Source: Chamaesiphon sp041738715 (GTDB lineage Bacteria > Cyanobacteriota > Cyanobacteriia > Cyanobacteriales > Chamaesiphonaceae). Taken from it: a DNA stretch of 64,000 bases. Shown here one piece after another: positions 46,150-55,424 of this stretch. The notes beneath the pieces were generated by a model. That model was not told the origin of the DNA. It saw nothing but the letters and a program-made list of their open reading frames with translations, and searched no databases. The first letter of the stretch is position 1, and every line of letters starts with the position of its first letter. Made by a program: the position numbers and the translations under genes. The stretch spans positions 1 through 64,000 of the forward strand of contig JBGSPI010000099.1 of the NCBI GenBank assembly GCA_041738715.1, written 5' to 3'.

Positions 46150-47787
46150 ATGACAGTCAACCTGCTCGTTGGTACTGAAGCCGAAATGTTACTGAAGAGT
46201 CCAGTATTTCAGCAACAATGGAACGATCTTTATGCTATCTGCCCCTGGGCAACCCCATTTCAAAGCTCCGGCTTTGCTACAACTTGGTACGAAGTTTATC
46301 GAGACACATATAAACCTGTCATCCTGACTGAAACGATCGATGGCACACTGGTGGGGTTGCTGACTCTGGCGACAACCACAGATTTAAAACGGCTGATCGT
46401 TGCAGGCACACCGCAAGCAGAGTATCATGCTTGGCTGGCAACGATCGATCGGGGTGATACCTTTATCGAAGCAGCATTAGCGATGCTCCGAGATAGTTTC
46501 CCTGGGTTAACATTGACCTTTCAGTACCTACCGCCATTAGCTCCCCAACAGTGGCTGGCGACTGGTCGCCTTTGGGCGCAGAGGAGTCTATTGTCCGTGC
46601 GTCCTCGTCCATTGATGAAATTAGGCGATGGGGAAAATCTACAAAAATCTTTACGAAAAAGTAGCAACAAAAGCCGATTGAATCGCTTGAAGCGGCTCGG
46701 CGATGTTCGGTTTGAACAACTTCATACAGCAGCAGAATTAGCCGCAGTACTAGATGAAATTATCGCCTATTATGATTTTCGCCAAGGGGCGGTGAATGAT
46801 TCGACACCTTTTCAAAATGACCCACTCAAGCGGCAATTTTACCTAGCTTTGATGCGGGTGCAGAATTTACAACATGTGACGGTGCTGAAGGTTGGAGATC
46901 GCGTTGTCTCGGCACATATTGGTTTGATCGATCGGCAACAATGTATTTTGGGTACGCCCGCCCATTCACCCTTTCATGCTATCCATTCCCCTGGCAAATT
47001 GCAACTGTTGATGTTGGGTGTGGAGTTGGCAAAACAGGGTCTGGAAGTGCTAGATCTCACCCCAGGTGGAGATCCCTATAAGGAGAGATTTGCCACAGAC
47101 CATGATGAAGTCTATGTGTTGGATATTTTTCTGAGTCGCCAAACTTGGCAAAAGCAAGCTGCGGCCTGGAAACTGCGATCTAAATCAATTTTGAAAGGGT
47201 TAATCGTCAGTACGGGTATCGATTTGGAGACTATCAGAGCATCTGCTGCAAAATTGCGCCGCTTCAACTGGCGAAAAAATTCAGGACAGAACCGCGACCA
47301 GCCAGCATATCGGGTTTATAGTTACACGGGCGATCGAATTATGACAGTCGATCGCGCTTACTTGGCAAAAAGAGATTGTCTCAATGACTTACTGGTATTT
47401 AAACCAGTCGATGCTGGGCAAACCCGCCAAGCGTTTTTATCACTTTGTCTCAAACGACTCGAAGCTGGAGAGCATGTCTACACATGGACTAATCAGGATG
47501 GCTTAGTTGAGTATGCTTGGTTGATCGAACGGCTGGAAAAATCGGTCTTTGGCGACTTGCAGCAACGGTATCGATTAGAGCCGGAATCAGCTTTGATTTA
47601 TGACTACTACGTTCATCCCGACAATCAGCAAGGTGGATTCGATCGAGTCTTGCTCCAGCAGATGGTCAATGATGCAATATCTATTGATGGTGCAAAACAA
47701 GTTTATCTGACTGCACTAGCTGACAATCTATTCCAGGACGCGATCGAAACAGCAGGTTTCACGTACATATCTTCAAGTCTCGCCTGA
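46150..47787 (+). CDS. Two-domain GNAT (CelD/FemAB-like) acyltransferase
   Basis: The first 370 of 545 residues form a BioF2/CelD-type acyltransferase. PWATPFQSSGFATTWYEVYR, KSSNKSRLNRLKRLGDVRFE and VLDLTPGGDPYKERFATDHD are typical. The last 160 residues form a second GNAT-like domain with acyl-CoA-loop-like sequence (YYVHPDNQQGGFDRVLLQQM). CelD-like genes are common in exopolysaccharide loci, where they are thought to attach acyl or aminoacyl groups. The tandem fusion is longer than the usual single-domain protein of about 370 residues. Confidence 0.85.
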   Translation: MTVNLLVGTEAEMLLKSPVFQQQWNDLYAICPWATPFQSSGFATTWYEVYRDTYKPVILTETIDGTLVGLLTLATTTDLKRLIVAGTPQAEYHAWLATIDRGDTFIEAALAMLRDSFPGLTLTFQYLPPLAPQQWLATGRLWAQRSLLSVRPRPLMKLGDGENLQKSLRKSSNKSRLNRLKRLGDVRFEQLHTAAELAAVLDEIIAYYDFRQGAVNDSTPFQNDPLKRQFYLALMRVQNLQHVTVLKVGDRVVSAHIGLIDRQQCILGTPAHSPFHAIHSPGKLQLLMLGVELAKQGLEVLDLTPGGDPYKERFATDHDEVYVLDIFLSRQTWQKQAAAWKLRSKSILKGLIVSTGIDLETIRASAAKLRRFNWRKNSGQNRDQPAYRVYSYTGDRIMTVDRAYLAKRDCLNDLLVFKPVDAGQTRQAFLSLCLKRLEAGEHVYTWTNQDGLVEYAWLIERLEKSVFGDLQQRYRLEPESALIYDYYVHPDNQQGGFDRVLLQQMVNDAISIDGAKQVYLTALADNLFQDAIETAGFTYISSSLA

Positions 47788-47907
47788 AAGTATATATTAA
47801 AAAAAGTAACGCATGTATCTTTCGTCACAACACCATTTATGCTACTGTATGGAATATTGACAAGTGCATCTTCCAGTCAAAATCTGATTCAGCATAAATA
47901 TTAACGC

Positions 47908-48064
47908 AAGTTGCTAGTTACTTTTCAGGCGGGGGACTGCTTGCATGGAGCGTAGCCGTAAGCGCAAAGCGCAGGCTGCGCCAGCGCGTAGCGTTTGCCC
48001 GTGCCTACGGCAGGCTATCGCCAACGCAAAAGTGTCTCCTAACCTCACCGATCACTAGCAACTT
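47908..48064. repeat. MITE-like interspersed repeat, copy 3, 157 bp
   Basis: The left end AAGTTGCTAGTTACTTTT and right end CCTAACCTCACCGAT, then ACTAGCAACTT, match the inverted copy at 34817. The interior is GC-rich with small palindromes (AAGCGCAAAGCGC, GCCTACGGCAGGC), like the copy at 33343. Its last bases overlap the nominal start codon of the following gene. Confidence 0.75.
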
Positions 48065-49130
48065 GGATTATTATCAGTATCGTGGATGGAACGCTGTGAA
48101 CTTTTATTCTAATGATATTTTTTGCCAAGCTATTCAGGCGACTTATTTTCCCGACGGACGTGTAGCACCTGCACTATTTGAGCTAGATGGTAAAATCTGG
48201 AAAATTCCAACACTCAATTCCCAGCAGCCAATCACCAAATTTCCAATCCCCTCCAGTATTATTGATTTTTACGAACCTTATCCTCAAGCATTGATCGATC
48301 CCCATCATCAGATCCAAACAATTGATTATATTCCGCAAGTCTCTCATGGATTGGTCAGTATTGATGAATGGTTTGAGCGAGAGTTGGAGCAAACTTATTT
48401 ACCTGCACCAACAATTATTTGGGATCGGTTTAAGTCGTGGGAGGAATTTGTAAAACATGTCAGAAAAAAGCGTTCTAATTTGTTTGCGGAGTATCGCAGA
48501 TGTCTGCGAAAATTAGGTGAAGAAGTCGGATCGATAACTTTTATATTTGACGATCCCAGAACAGAGATGCTGGAAACATGTATTGCCTGGAAATCTGCTC
48601 AATTGATGAAAAATAACACAGTTGATTTCTTGACCCATCAAGAGCATGTCCAGTATTTTCGCGAACTCCACAAGTTGGGTTTACTGATGGTATCTACTTT
48701 GAGTGCTGGAGATCGACCAATTTCAATCGCACCAAATATCTTGGAACAGGGACGGTTTCATGGATTAATTTGTGCTTACGATTTGGAATATTCAACTTAT
48801 GCACCAGGGCGTTTAGAGCTAATTTTATTATTAGAAGAAAGCTTCAAGCAAAAGCACCAAGAGTTCGATTTTATGGTGGGAAATGAGTCTTATAAATGGT
48901 GGTTTGCTACTCATACTCGACTAGTTTCAGAACTGGGCAATCCGCCTATTTCAACGCAGATTGGGAGATCGATCGAATCGTCTGTTCAACCGCTCAAGAA
49001 ATTCATTAAAACTACACTTGTACGAATGCTACCATTAATTGAACGGGTATTTCCATCAACTAAAAAAAATGTCGATCTTGTTCTCTACAAAATCAGGCAG
49101 AAATTGTACAACATAACAAAGCATCAATAA
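48063..49130 (+). CDS. GNAT (CelD/FemAB-like) acyltransferase, N-terminus uncertain
   Basis: The 355-residue protein has DEWFERELEQTYLPAPTIIW and SWEEFVKHVRKKRSNLFAEY. YRRCLRKLGEEVGSITFIFD and a C-terminal FDFMVGNESYKWWFATHTRL follow. The last is the acceptor-binding motif of CelD/BcsL-type acyltransferases. The nominal TTG start lies inside the end of an interspersed repeat. A GTG at 48096 (VNFYSNDIFCQAIQATYF) is a more natural beginning. The repeat may have replaced the original 5' end and ribosome-binding site. It is the second such acyltransferase in 3 kb. Confidence 0.8.
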   Translation: MDYYQYRGWNAVNFYSNDIFCQAIQATYFPDGRVAPALFELDGKIWKIPTLNSQQPITKFPIPSSIIDFYEPYPQALIDPHHQIQTIDYIPQVSHGLVSIDEWFERELEQTYLPAPTIIWDRFKSWEEFVKHVRKKRSNLFAEYRRCLRKLGEEVGSITFIFDDPRTEMLETCIAWKSAQLMKNNTVDFLTHQEHVQYFRELHKLGLLMVSTLSAGDRPISIAPNILEQGRFHGLICAYDLEYSTYAPGRLELILLLEESFKQKHQEFDFMVGNESYKWWFATHTRLVSELGNPPISTQIGRSIESSVQPLKKFIKTTLVRMLPLIERVFPSTKKNVDLVLYKIRQKLYNITKHQ

Positions 49131-49198
49131 AAGGTTGAATAACGTGTTCCGAGTTTATGGTGATAAGTTAGATTTACTAGAAGGATGAATCGGCATGA

Positions 49199-49999
49199 TC
49201 AGGTTGACGATCGATCGCGGAAAAGACGATCGTAGTGGGGGTGATATAGTTGCGATCGCGTCGAGTGTCCCGCACCATTAATTTCGACTAGTGCAGGACT
49301 AATAATATACATTGTCGTCCGTACTAAGTTTTCCTGTGCTGTGACTAGAGCCATTTCCGTAAGGGGTACTACCCAGATTCGCTCATCTGCCCAACCCACC
49401 CGAAAACAGATAGCGACAAGCGTTTCTGGTGGGTAGTGTTGGAGTAATTTGGCTTGAGCTATCTCCACATGTCGAGCAGCTAAATAGAGACACAAACTCG
49501 ATCGATGGGCTGCTAAACTCGCTAAATCTTCTGCTGTCGGCACAGCAGAGGCTCTACCAGTCGGACGGGTCAAAATAATCGTTTGAACGATTTCTGGCAC
49601 CGTCAGTTCAATTTTCAAGGTGGCAGCCGCAGCTTGAAAGGCACTAATACCAGGAACTAGTTCGACGGGAATATTTACAGATCGCAGAGCTTGAATTTGC
49701 TCGGTGATAGCACTATAAAGAGTTAAATCACCGGAATGGAGCCGCGCGACAACTAGCCCCGATCCCACTCGATCGACTATGATATCGACAATTTCAGCTA
49801 GAGTCTGGTGGCTAGTTTTGATAATTTCGGCATCTGGTCGTGTATGTTCTAAGATGCGATCGGGAATTAGTGAATCAGCATAGAGAATCACATCAGCAGT
49901 TGCGATAATTCTAGCTGCTTTAATAGTTAATAGATCTGGATCTCCAGGACCAACTCCAATGATATAAATCTGGAGATTTCGTTGTTGATGTTGAGACAA
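49199..49999 (-). CDS. cobM: Precorrin-4 C11-methyltransferase
   Basis: CobM/CbiF adds the C11 methyl group to the corrin ring from SAM during cobalamin synthesis. The 266-residue protein has GVGPGDPDLLTIKAARII (SAM-binding loop), ADVILYADSLI, RLHSGDLTLYSA and ELVPGISAFQAAAA, all diagnostic of the CbiF branch of precorrin methyltransferases. The start is the TTG at 49999, only four bases after the stop of the GT2 gene on the same strand, an unexpected operon partner. No cobalamin riboswitch is recognisable upstream. Confidence 0.93.
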   Translation of the reverse strand: MSQHQQRNLQIYIIGVGPGDPDLLTIKAARIIATADVILYADSLIPDRILEHTRPDAEIIKTSHQTLAEIVDIIVDRVGSGLVVARLHSGDLTLYSAITEQIQALRSVNIPVELVPGISAFQAAAATLKIELTVPEIVQTIILTRPTGRASAVPTAEDLASLAAHRSSLCLYLAARHVEIAQAKLLQHYPPETLVAICFRVGWADERIWVVPLTEMALVTAQENLVRTTMYIISPALVEINGAGHSTRSQLYHPHYDRLFRDRSST

Positions 50000-50003
50000 T
50001 GTT

Positions 50004-50960
50004 TTATTTATTTCTATATAAAATTCTATCTTTAATATAAACTAAAGAGCCTAATGGGAAAGCGATTAGCCATAATAATTTGCCTAATCTGGTCTTGATC
50101 TTCGTCAACTGTCGGATGGCACTATCACCAGCATGAAAAGAAAATCGGACGTAATGTACCGCCAATCTCAAGAATTTCATCGGATCGAAGCGAAACCATT
50201 GGATCTCATCATTCAACACACTTAAATAGTAAGTCTTGAGACCAAAAGCCATTTTACTTGGTCGTTCATTCATCATCGAAACATGATCTGTAAAATAGGT
50301 TCTTAATGCTTCATTTACAAACCTCGTTTTATATTTTCTGGCAATTTGATGCCAATATAAATCTTCCGACATATAAATCCCCCGGAATTCTTCATAGAAA
50401 GAAAGTCCCCGCAGTACATCAGTGCGATGAAAGCCCCATTTTTCACCAGTGACTTTGAATCGATAATTAATTTCTAGAGCATCGGAGTCTGTCGGATCGG
50501 CTGGAAAGCGACTGCCAACAATTCGACCATCTGTTGTTTTGCACAAGCAGGTTACACCAGAAAAATTGGCTTTTTGATATTGGGGAATTGTATCCCAATG
50601 ATATTTGAACCGCTCTAAAGCATTGGAGTCGCAGATATCATCAGAATCAAAAGTGAGAAATAATTCTCCATCAGCTTCCTTGGCTCCCCGGGCAAATGCA
50701 ATATGCTTGTGTCCGTGTTCTTGGTAAATATAACGAATGGGGATAATCTTTTCTTGTTGCCACTGTTCGACGACTTCGCGAGTATTGTCTTTTGAGGCAT
50801 CGTCAACAATTAACCATTCAAAATCTCGATAGGTTTGCGCTTTCAAACTTTCATAAACACGATGAAGAGTATGGGCGCGATTATAGCTGGGGGTGAAGAC
50901 AGTAAATACATATTGATATTTTGATTCGCCTGGATTTAGATGACTATTTTCAGTACTCAT
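50004..50960 (-). CDS. Glycosyltransferase family 2
   Basis: The 318-residue GT-A enzyme has TVFTPSYNRAHTLHRVYESL and IVDDASKDNTREVVEQW at the N-terminus. The DXD-like FDSDDICD follows near residue 103, and a metal- and acceptor-site region (TGEKWGFHRTDVLRGLSFYE) after that. The C-terminus is basic with a weak hydrophobic stretch (LLWLIAFPLGSLVYI), so membrane association is likely. It transfers sugar with inversion. It is the last polysaccharide gene in the window and is immediately followed by cobM. Confidence 0.9.
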   Translation of the reverse strand: MSTENSHLNPGESKYQYVFTVFTPSYNRAHTLHRVYESLKAQTYRDFEWLIVDDASKDNTREVVEQWQQEKIIPIRYIYQEHGHKHIAFARGAKEADGELFLTFDSDDICDSNALERFKYHWDTIPQYQKANFSGVTCLCKTTDGRIVGSRFPADPTDSDALEINYRFKVTGEKWGFHRTDVLRGLSFYEEFRGIYMSEDLYWHQIARKYKTRFVNEALRTYFTDHVSMMNERPSKMAFGLKTYYLSVLNDEIQWFRFDPMKFLRLAVHYVRFSFHAGDSAIRQLTKIKTRLGKLLWLIAFPLGSLVYIKDRILYRNK

Positions 50961-51213
50961 TTTTACTTTTAATGGCTTTGTAGTTGTTTACACCTAAATA
51001 ATCCTTGAGTCGAAAAGTATTGAACGTTGCCAAATAACCCGTAGAATAGATAAATGCGCACATTCATCAGCGTTGGCAAAGTCACTACCGATTCCATAAT
51101 CTCTTTAGTTTAGTTCAGGCTGTATCTAACCTGATTAAAGAGACTGTCCAACACAGTGAGAAAATTCTGCTTCAAAGTCGAGCGGATGCTTGAAACATCG
51201 AGTTAAAAAAATT

Positions 51214-52902
51214 ATGTCAGACAATAAACGCAGTCAAGCTATTACCCAGGGTGTACAACGCTCCCCCAACCGAGCGATGCTTAGAGCAGTGGGCTTTGGC
51301 GATGATGATTTTACCAAACCCATCGTCGGACTGGCTAACGGTTATAGCACTATCACTCCCTGCAATATGGGAATTAACAAATTGGCAATCCGTGCCGAAG
51401 CCGCGATCAGAACTGCTGGAGCGATGCCCCAAATGTTTGGGACAATTACGATCAGCGACGGGATTTCTATGGGTACAGAGGGGATGAAATATTCCCTCGT
51501 CTCGCGGGAAGTGATTGCTGATTCGATCGAAACAGCCTGTAATGGGCAGAGTATGGATGCTGTACTGGCGATCGGTGGTTGTGATAAAAATATGCCAGGG
51601 GCGATGATTGCGATCGCGCGGATGAATATCCCATCCATCTTTGTCTATGGGGGTACCATCAAACCAGGACGTTACAATGGTCAAGATCTCACAGTCGTCA
51701 GTTCATTTGAAGCCGTCGGTCAATTTAGCGCAGGCAAAATCGATGAAGCTGAACTGACCGAGATCGAACAAAACGCCTGTCCAGGGGCTGGTTCCTGTGG
51801 AGGAATGTTCACCGCAAATACCATGTCTTCGGCGATCGAAGTAATAGGTTTAAGTGTACCCTATTCCTCCACAATGGCGGCAGAAGACGAGGAAAAAGCC
51901 GTCAGTGCGGAAAAATCTGCCCATGTACTTGTGGAGGCAATCCGCCAGCAGATCTTACCTCGGCAGATTTTGACCAGGAAAGCCTTTGAAAACGCGATCG
52001 CGGTAATTATGGCAGTTGGTGGCTCTACGAATGCTGTATTGCACCTGTTAGCCATCTCCAGAACAATCGGCGTACCGCTCTCGATCGATGATTTTGAAAC
52101 GATTCGCGCCAAAGTTCCGGTCATCTGCGATCTCAAGCCCTCCGGCAAATATGTTGCCACCGACTTACATCAAGCTGGTGGGATTCCCCAGGTGATGAAA
52201 ATCTTGCTCGAACATGGCTTATTACACGGCGATGCCCTGACCATCAGCGGTCAAACAGTTGCCGAGGTTTTAGCCGATGTCCCCAGCACCCCACGCACCG
52301 ACCAAGACGTAATTCGGCAGTGGGACAATCCCATGTATGCCCAGGGACACTTAGCTATCCTCAAGGGCAATTTGGCAACTGAGGGCGCAGTCGCTAAAAT
52401 CACGGGCGTGAAAAAACCCGTCATCACTGGACCAGCCAGGGTATTTGAATCGGAAGAGTCTTGTCTAGCGGCAATCCTGGCTGGAAAAATTCAAGCTGGT
52501 GATGTAATTGTCATTCGGTATGAAGGGCCAAAAGGCGGGCCAGGAATGCGCGAAATGTTAGCTCCGACTTCAGCAATCATCGGTGCTGGTTTAGGGGATT
52601 CGGTCGGTTTAATTACCGATGGTCGTTTCTCTGGCGGTACTTATGGGATGGTCGTCGGTCACGTTGCCCCGGAAGCTTACGTGGGCGGAACTATCGCCCT
52701 TATTAATGAAGGGGATAGTATCACGATCGATGCCCCCCAGCGGCTCTTACAGTTAAATGTTTCTGAGGCAGAATTAGCCACTCGTCGCGCCAATTGGCAA
52801 CCCCCAGCCCCGCGCTATACTACTGGAATTCTCGGTAAGTATGCCAAGTTGGTTTCGTCTAGTAGCCTGGGTGCCGTAACAGACATGGATCTGTTTCCAT
52901 AG
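51214..52902 (+). CDS. ilvD: Dihydroxy-acid dehydratase
   Basis: IlvD dehydrates dihydroxyacids to 2-ketoacids, the third step of valine and isoleucine synthesis, using an Fe-S cluster and Mg. From the ATG at 51214 the protein has 562 residues. The cluster and metal regions GYSTITPCNMGIN, GGCDKNMPGAMIA and NACPGAGSCGGMFTANTM are intact, as is the C-terminal TDGRFSGGTYGMVVGHV. A TTG at 51190 is in frame but unneeded. A 250-base region separates it from the divergent GT2 gene. Confidence 0.96.
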   Translation: MSDNKRSQAITQGVQRSPNRAMLRAVGFGDDDFTKPIVGLANGYSTITPCNMGINKLAIRAEAAIRTAGAMPQMFGTITISDGISMGTEGMKYSLVSREVIADSIETACNGQSMDAVLAIGGCDKNMPGAMIAIARMNIPSIFVYGGTIKPGRYNGQDLTVVSSFEAVGQFSAGKIDEAELTEIEQNACPGAGSCGGMFTANTMSSAIEVIGLSVPYSSTMAAEDEEKAVSAEKSAHVLVEAIRQQILPRQILTRKAFENAIAVIMAVGGSTNAVLHLLAISRTIGVPLSIDDFETIRAKVPVICDLKPSGKYVATDLHQAGGIPQVMKILLEHGLLHGDALTISGQTVAEVLADVPSTPRTDQDVIRQWDNPMYAQGHLAILKGNLATEGAVAKITGVKKPVITGPARVFESEESCLAAILAGKIQAGDVIVIRYEGPKGGPGMREMLAPTSAIIGAGLGDSVGLITDGRFSGGTYGMVVGHVAPEAYVGGTIALINEGDSITIDAPQRLLQLNVSEAELATRRANWQPPAPRYTTGILGKYAKLVSSSSLGAVTDMDLFP

Positions 52903-52934
52903 CAGATCGGATCGAGGGTATTCATTACCTTCGA

Positions 52935-53576
52935 TCAGGCCAAAGCATCCTTCAGTGCTGTTCTAGCAGCTAAATGATTGCGTGTCGATGTCAAAATCTC
53001 GGCTTCACGTTCGAGTCGAGTGTTGGTATCCTGCATCTCTAGCAAAGCTTGCTGTTCCGCCGCTACACCATAGAGATGGCTGGCAACCCAGTAGGAAAGT
53101 TCGATCGGTAAATTTGGTAAACTTTCGGGTAACTCGATCGGTTGTTCGGTCAATTTTCCAGACAGATGCACTACGTCGCGGAGCAACCGCTCTACATCGG
53201 TCGCTAAGGGGCGTAAATCTTCTTGGGTGGGTCGATCCTCGATCCACTCGACCAACCCCACGCGATAGGGCTTCTCGCGCACGTATTCTAGGACTCGGAA
53301 GCGTTGTTGTCCCATTGTCAAAACTTTCATCCGATCATCTGGCAAACGTTGAAAATGGACGATCTCTGCACAGCAGCCGATTTCAGCTGGTTGACCACGA
53401 ACTGGGTCCCACATCAGCACGCCAAATCGCCTGTCGCTACTCATGATGGTATTCATCATAATTCGATACCGAAATTCAAAAATATGCAGCGGCAGTGGGC
53501 GACTTGGAAACAGCACCAGTTCTGGGAGCGGGAATAGGGGAAGTTCTCTCACGGCGATTGAAGAAGAGGGTGCCAT
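52935..53576 (-). CDS. LON substrate-binding domain protein
   Basis: The 213-residue protein is a stand-alone LON N-terminal domain. LPLFPLPELVLFPSRPLPLH and FEFRYRIMMNTIMSSDRRFG are the signature, followed by a C-terminal helical region with a coiled coil. It lacks the AAA and protease domains of Lon. Such proteins are widespread in cyanobacteria and plastids and are thought to be protein-quality or adaptor factors, but the role is unproven. It converges with ilvD and is followed upstream by the Uma2 gene on the same strand. Confidence 0.92.
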   Translation of the reverse strand: MAPSSSIAVRELPLFPLPELVLFPSRPLPLHIFEFRYRIMMNTIMSSDRRFGVLMWDPVRGQPAEIGCCAEIVHFQRLPDDRMKVLTMGQQRFRVLEYVREKPYRVGLVEWIEDRPTQEDLRPLATDVERLLRDVVHLSGKLTEQPIELPESLPNLPIELSYWVASHLYGVAAEQQALLEMQDTNTRLEREAEILTSTRNHLAARTALKDALA

Positions 53577-53672
53577 TTGCGGATTCGATCGAAAGCAGAA
53601 GGTATATGTACTAGGTTAACGGATCTAGTCTCATAAGTGCTAGGTTGTTGCAACCTAACTGCGATCCGCTCA

Positions 53673-54248
53673 CTACAACAGAGTGTTTGCGACTGGGAAG
53701 AAATCACCAATATTAAGTGAAATATCTGGGAATTGCAGCAAGCTAATCGAGCGGGGTGGCGTGATAATCTTAGTATTGGTATAGATATCACCTTCAGGTT
53801 GACGATATATTTCCAGGCGATCGTCAATCAAATTGATGATCCAATATTCACCAATTCCGGCTGCTGCATATAGGGCGGCTTTAATCTCTCTATCGAATTT
53901 AATGCTCGAATCGGCTACTTCAATAATTAAGATAATATCGGCAGGTGATGGATGACTATTAATGTAATCATCCGACCTCAATCTGGCAATGACAATATCT
54001 GGTTCCGGTTCGCTATTATTTGGCAAAGTAATTGGATCTTGACTTTGAACATCTGCTCGGTCGCCAATTAAGGCTAGAAGCCGTTTAAATAGTTTACGGG
54101 TAGAAAGTGTGTGTCGAGTGCCTTTTGCCGCCATAGTAAAAATCTGTCCTAAGATTAATTCTACTCGTTCTCCTTCACGAATGATGCCACTTTCGATCAT
54201 CTGATAATATTCGACACTAGTGAGTGGACGGATTTGAGTATTAACCAT
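53673..54248 (-). CDS. Uma2-family (DUF820) putative nuclease
   Basis: From the ATG at 54248 (MVNTQIRPLTSVEYYQMIES) the protein has 191 residues. The Uma2 core is visible: SEPEPDIVIARL with the Asp, IILIIEVADSSIKFDREIKA with Glu and Lys, and YAAAGIGEYWIINLID. A TTG at 54269 extends it by seven residues. It is distinct from the Uma2 protein at 45508, sharing only the motifs. A strong terminator lies just upstream of its start. Confidence 0.92.
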   Translation of the reverse strand: MVNTQIRPLTSVEYYQMIESGIIREGERVELILGQIFTMAAKGTRHTLSTRKLFKRLLALIGDRADVQSQDPITLPNNSEPEPDIVIARLRSDDYINSHPSPADIILIIEVADSSIKFDREIKAALYAAAGIGEYWIINLIDDRLEIYRQPEGDIYTNTKIITPPRSISLLQFPDISLNIGDFFPVANTLL

Positions 54249-54298
54249 GCGATCAATCTCCAGCAACACAACTTACTTTCGATCATAGCAAAACATCC

Positions 54299-54328
54299 AA
54301 AAAAGTCCTCATGTGAGGACTTTTTTTG
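54299..54328. terminator. Bidirectional rho-independent terminator
   Basis: AGTCCTCA and TGAGGACT form a perfect stem with a two-base TG centre (AAAAGTCCTCATGTGAGGAC), flanked by A and T runs on both sides. The nadA gene (minus) ends upstream at 54406, so it most likely terminates nadA transcripts before the Uma2 gene. Confidence 0.9.
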
Positions 54329-54405
54329 GCGATCGAATCAGCATACTTCAAATAGTAAGTATGTCCAAAGTCAAGTCCAAGAAGTCGGGGATATCTCTAT
54401 TTAAT

Positions 54406-55368
54406 TTAGCTCATTGCCAACATTCGTTGCATGGGGCGGAAAGCGGCTAATCTAACCTCTTCAGTCATCGTAATTTCTGGAGACTTACACTTCATTGCCA
54501 AATATAATTTCTCTAATGTGTTCAAGCGCATGTGCGGACATTCATTACAAGCACACTCATTAATGGGTGGTGCTGGAATAAACTGCTTACTTGGATTAGC
54601 TTTTTCCATTTGATGGATAATCCCTGGCTCTGTTGCGATAATAAATTTGGTGCTAGTACTTGCGCCTGTATATTTCAATAATGCACTCGTCGAACCAATA
54701 AAATCAGCATGGCGGAGTACCGCCGCTTCACATTCAGGATGAGCGATTACTTCTGCATCAGGATGAGCGATTTTTAGTTGTACCAATTTCTTCTCAGAGA
54801 ACGTTTCATGCACCATACAACTGCCTTGCCAGAGGACTAGTTCTCGTCCGGCTTGCTGACTCACATAGCGGCCTAAATTGCGATCGGGTGCGAAAATAAT
54901 TCCCTGCTCTAGGGGAATTTGCTGGACAATTTTCACTGCATTGGAACTAGTACAAATAATGTCACTTAGAGCCTTAATCTCTGCCGTACAGTTGATATAG
55001 GAAATCACAATGTGATCGGGATATTGAGCTTTGAAAGCCGCAAAAGCATCGGCGGGACAACTATCTGCGAGCGAACATCCGGCAGCTAAATCTGGTAATA
55101 ATACCAACTTCTGCGGATTCAAAATCTTGGCTGTTTCTGCCATAAAGTGAACCCCCGCAAAGACGATCACATCCGCATCGGTACTCGCCGCTTTGCGGGA
55201 TAATTCCAGCGAGTCGCCGATGAAATCCGCCACATCTTGAATTTCGGCATCCTGGTAGTAATGCGCGAGAATCACGGCGTTAAGCGATTGTTTTAGTTCT
55301 TGAATTGCTCCAACCAAATCTAGCGGAATCTGGGTTGGCTGAGTCGTTGGCGGTGCTGTGATAAACAT
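54406..55368 (-). CDS. nadA: Quinolinate synthase
   Basis: NadA condenses iminoaspartate with dihydroxyacetone phosphate to quinolinate in de novo NAD synthesis, using a [4Fe-4S] cluster. The protein, 320 residues from the ATG at 55368, has AVILAHYYQDAEIQDVADF and AGVHFMAETAKIL. PDLAAGCSLADSC carries one cluster cysteine region, and CACNECPHMRLNTLEK carries the others. A longer frame from TTG 55416 adds 16 residues. The region upstream holds a MITE-like insertion. Confidence 0.95.
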   Translation of the reverse strand: MFITAPPTTQPTQIPLDLVGAIQELKQSLNAVILAHYYQDAEIQDVADFIGDSLELSRKAASTDADVIVFAGVHFMAETAKILNPQKLVLLPDLAAGCSLADSCPADAFAAFKAQYPDHIVISYINCTAEIKALSDIICTSSNAVKIVQQIPLEQGIIFAPDRNLGRYVSQQAGRELVLWQGSCMVHETFSEKKLVQLKIAHPDAEVIAHPECEAAVLRHADFIGSTSALLKYTGASTSTKFIIATEPGIIHQMEKANPSKQFIPAPPINECACNECPHMRLNTLEKLYLAMKCKSPEITMTEEVRLAAFRPMQRMLAMS

Positions 55369-55424
55369 TTGTTGCTGCTCGGTGGTGGAGATCTTAATTA
55401 TAGTACTTTTTACCAAAACACCAA

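Noticed and set aside
49131..50003. Cobalamin riboswitch near cobM
   Set aside because: cobM starts four bases after the GT2 gene, and no B12-box-like sequence was recognised.
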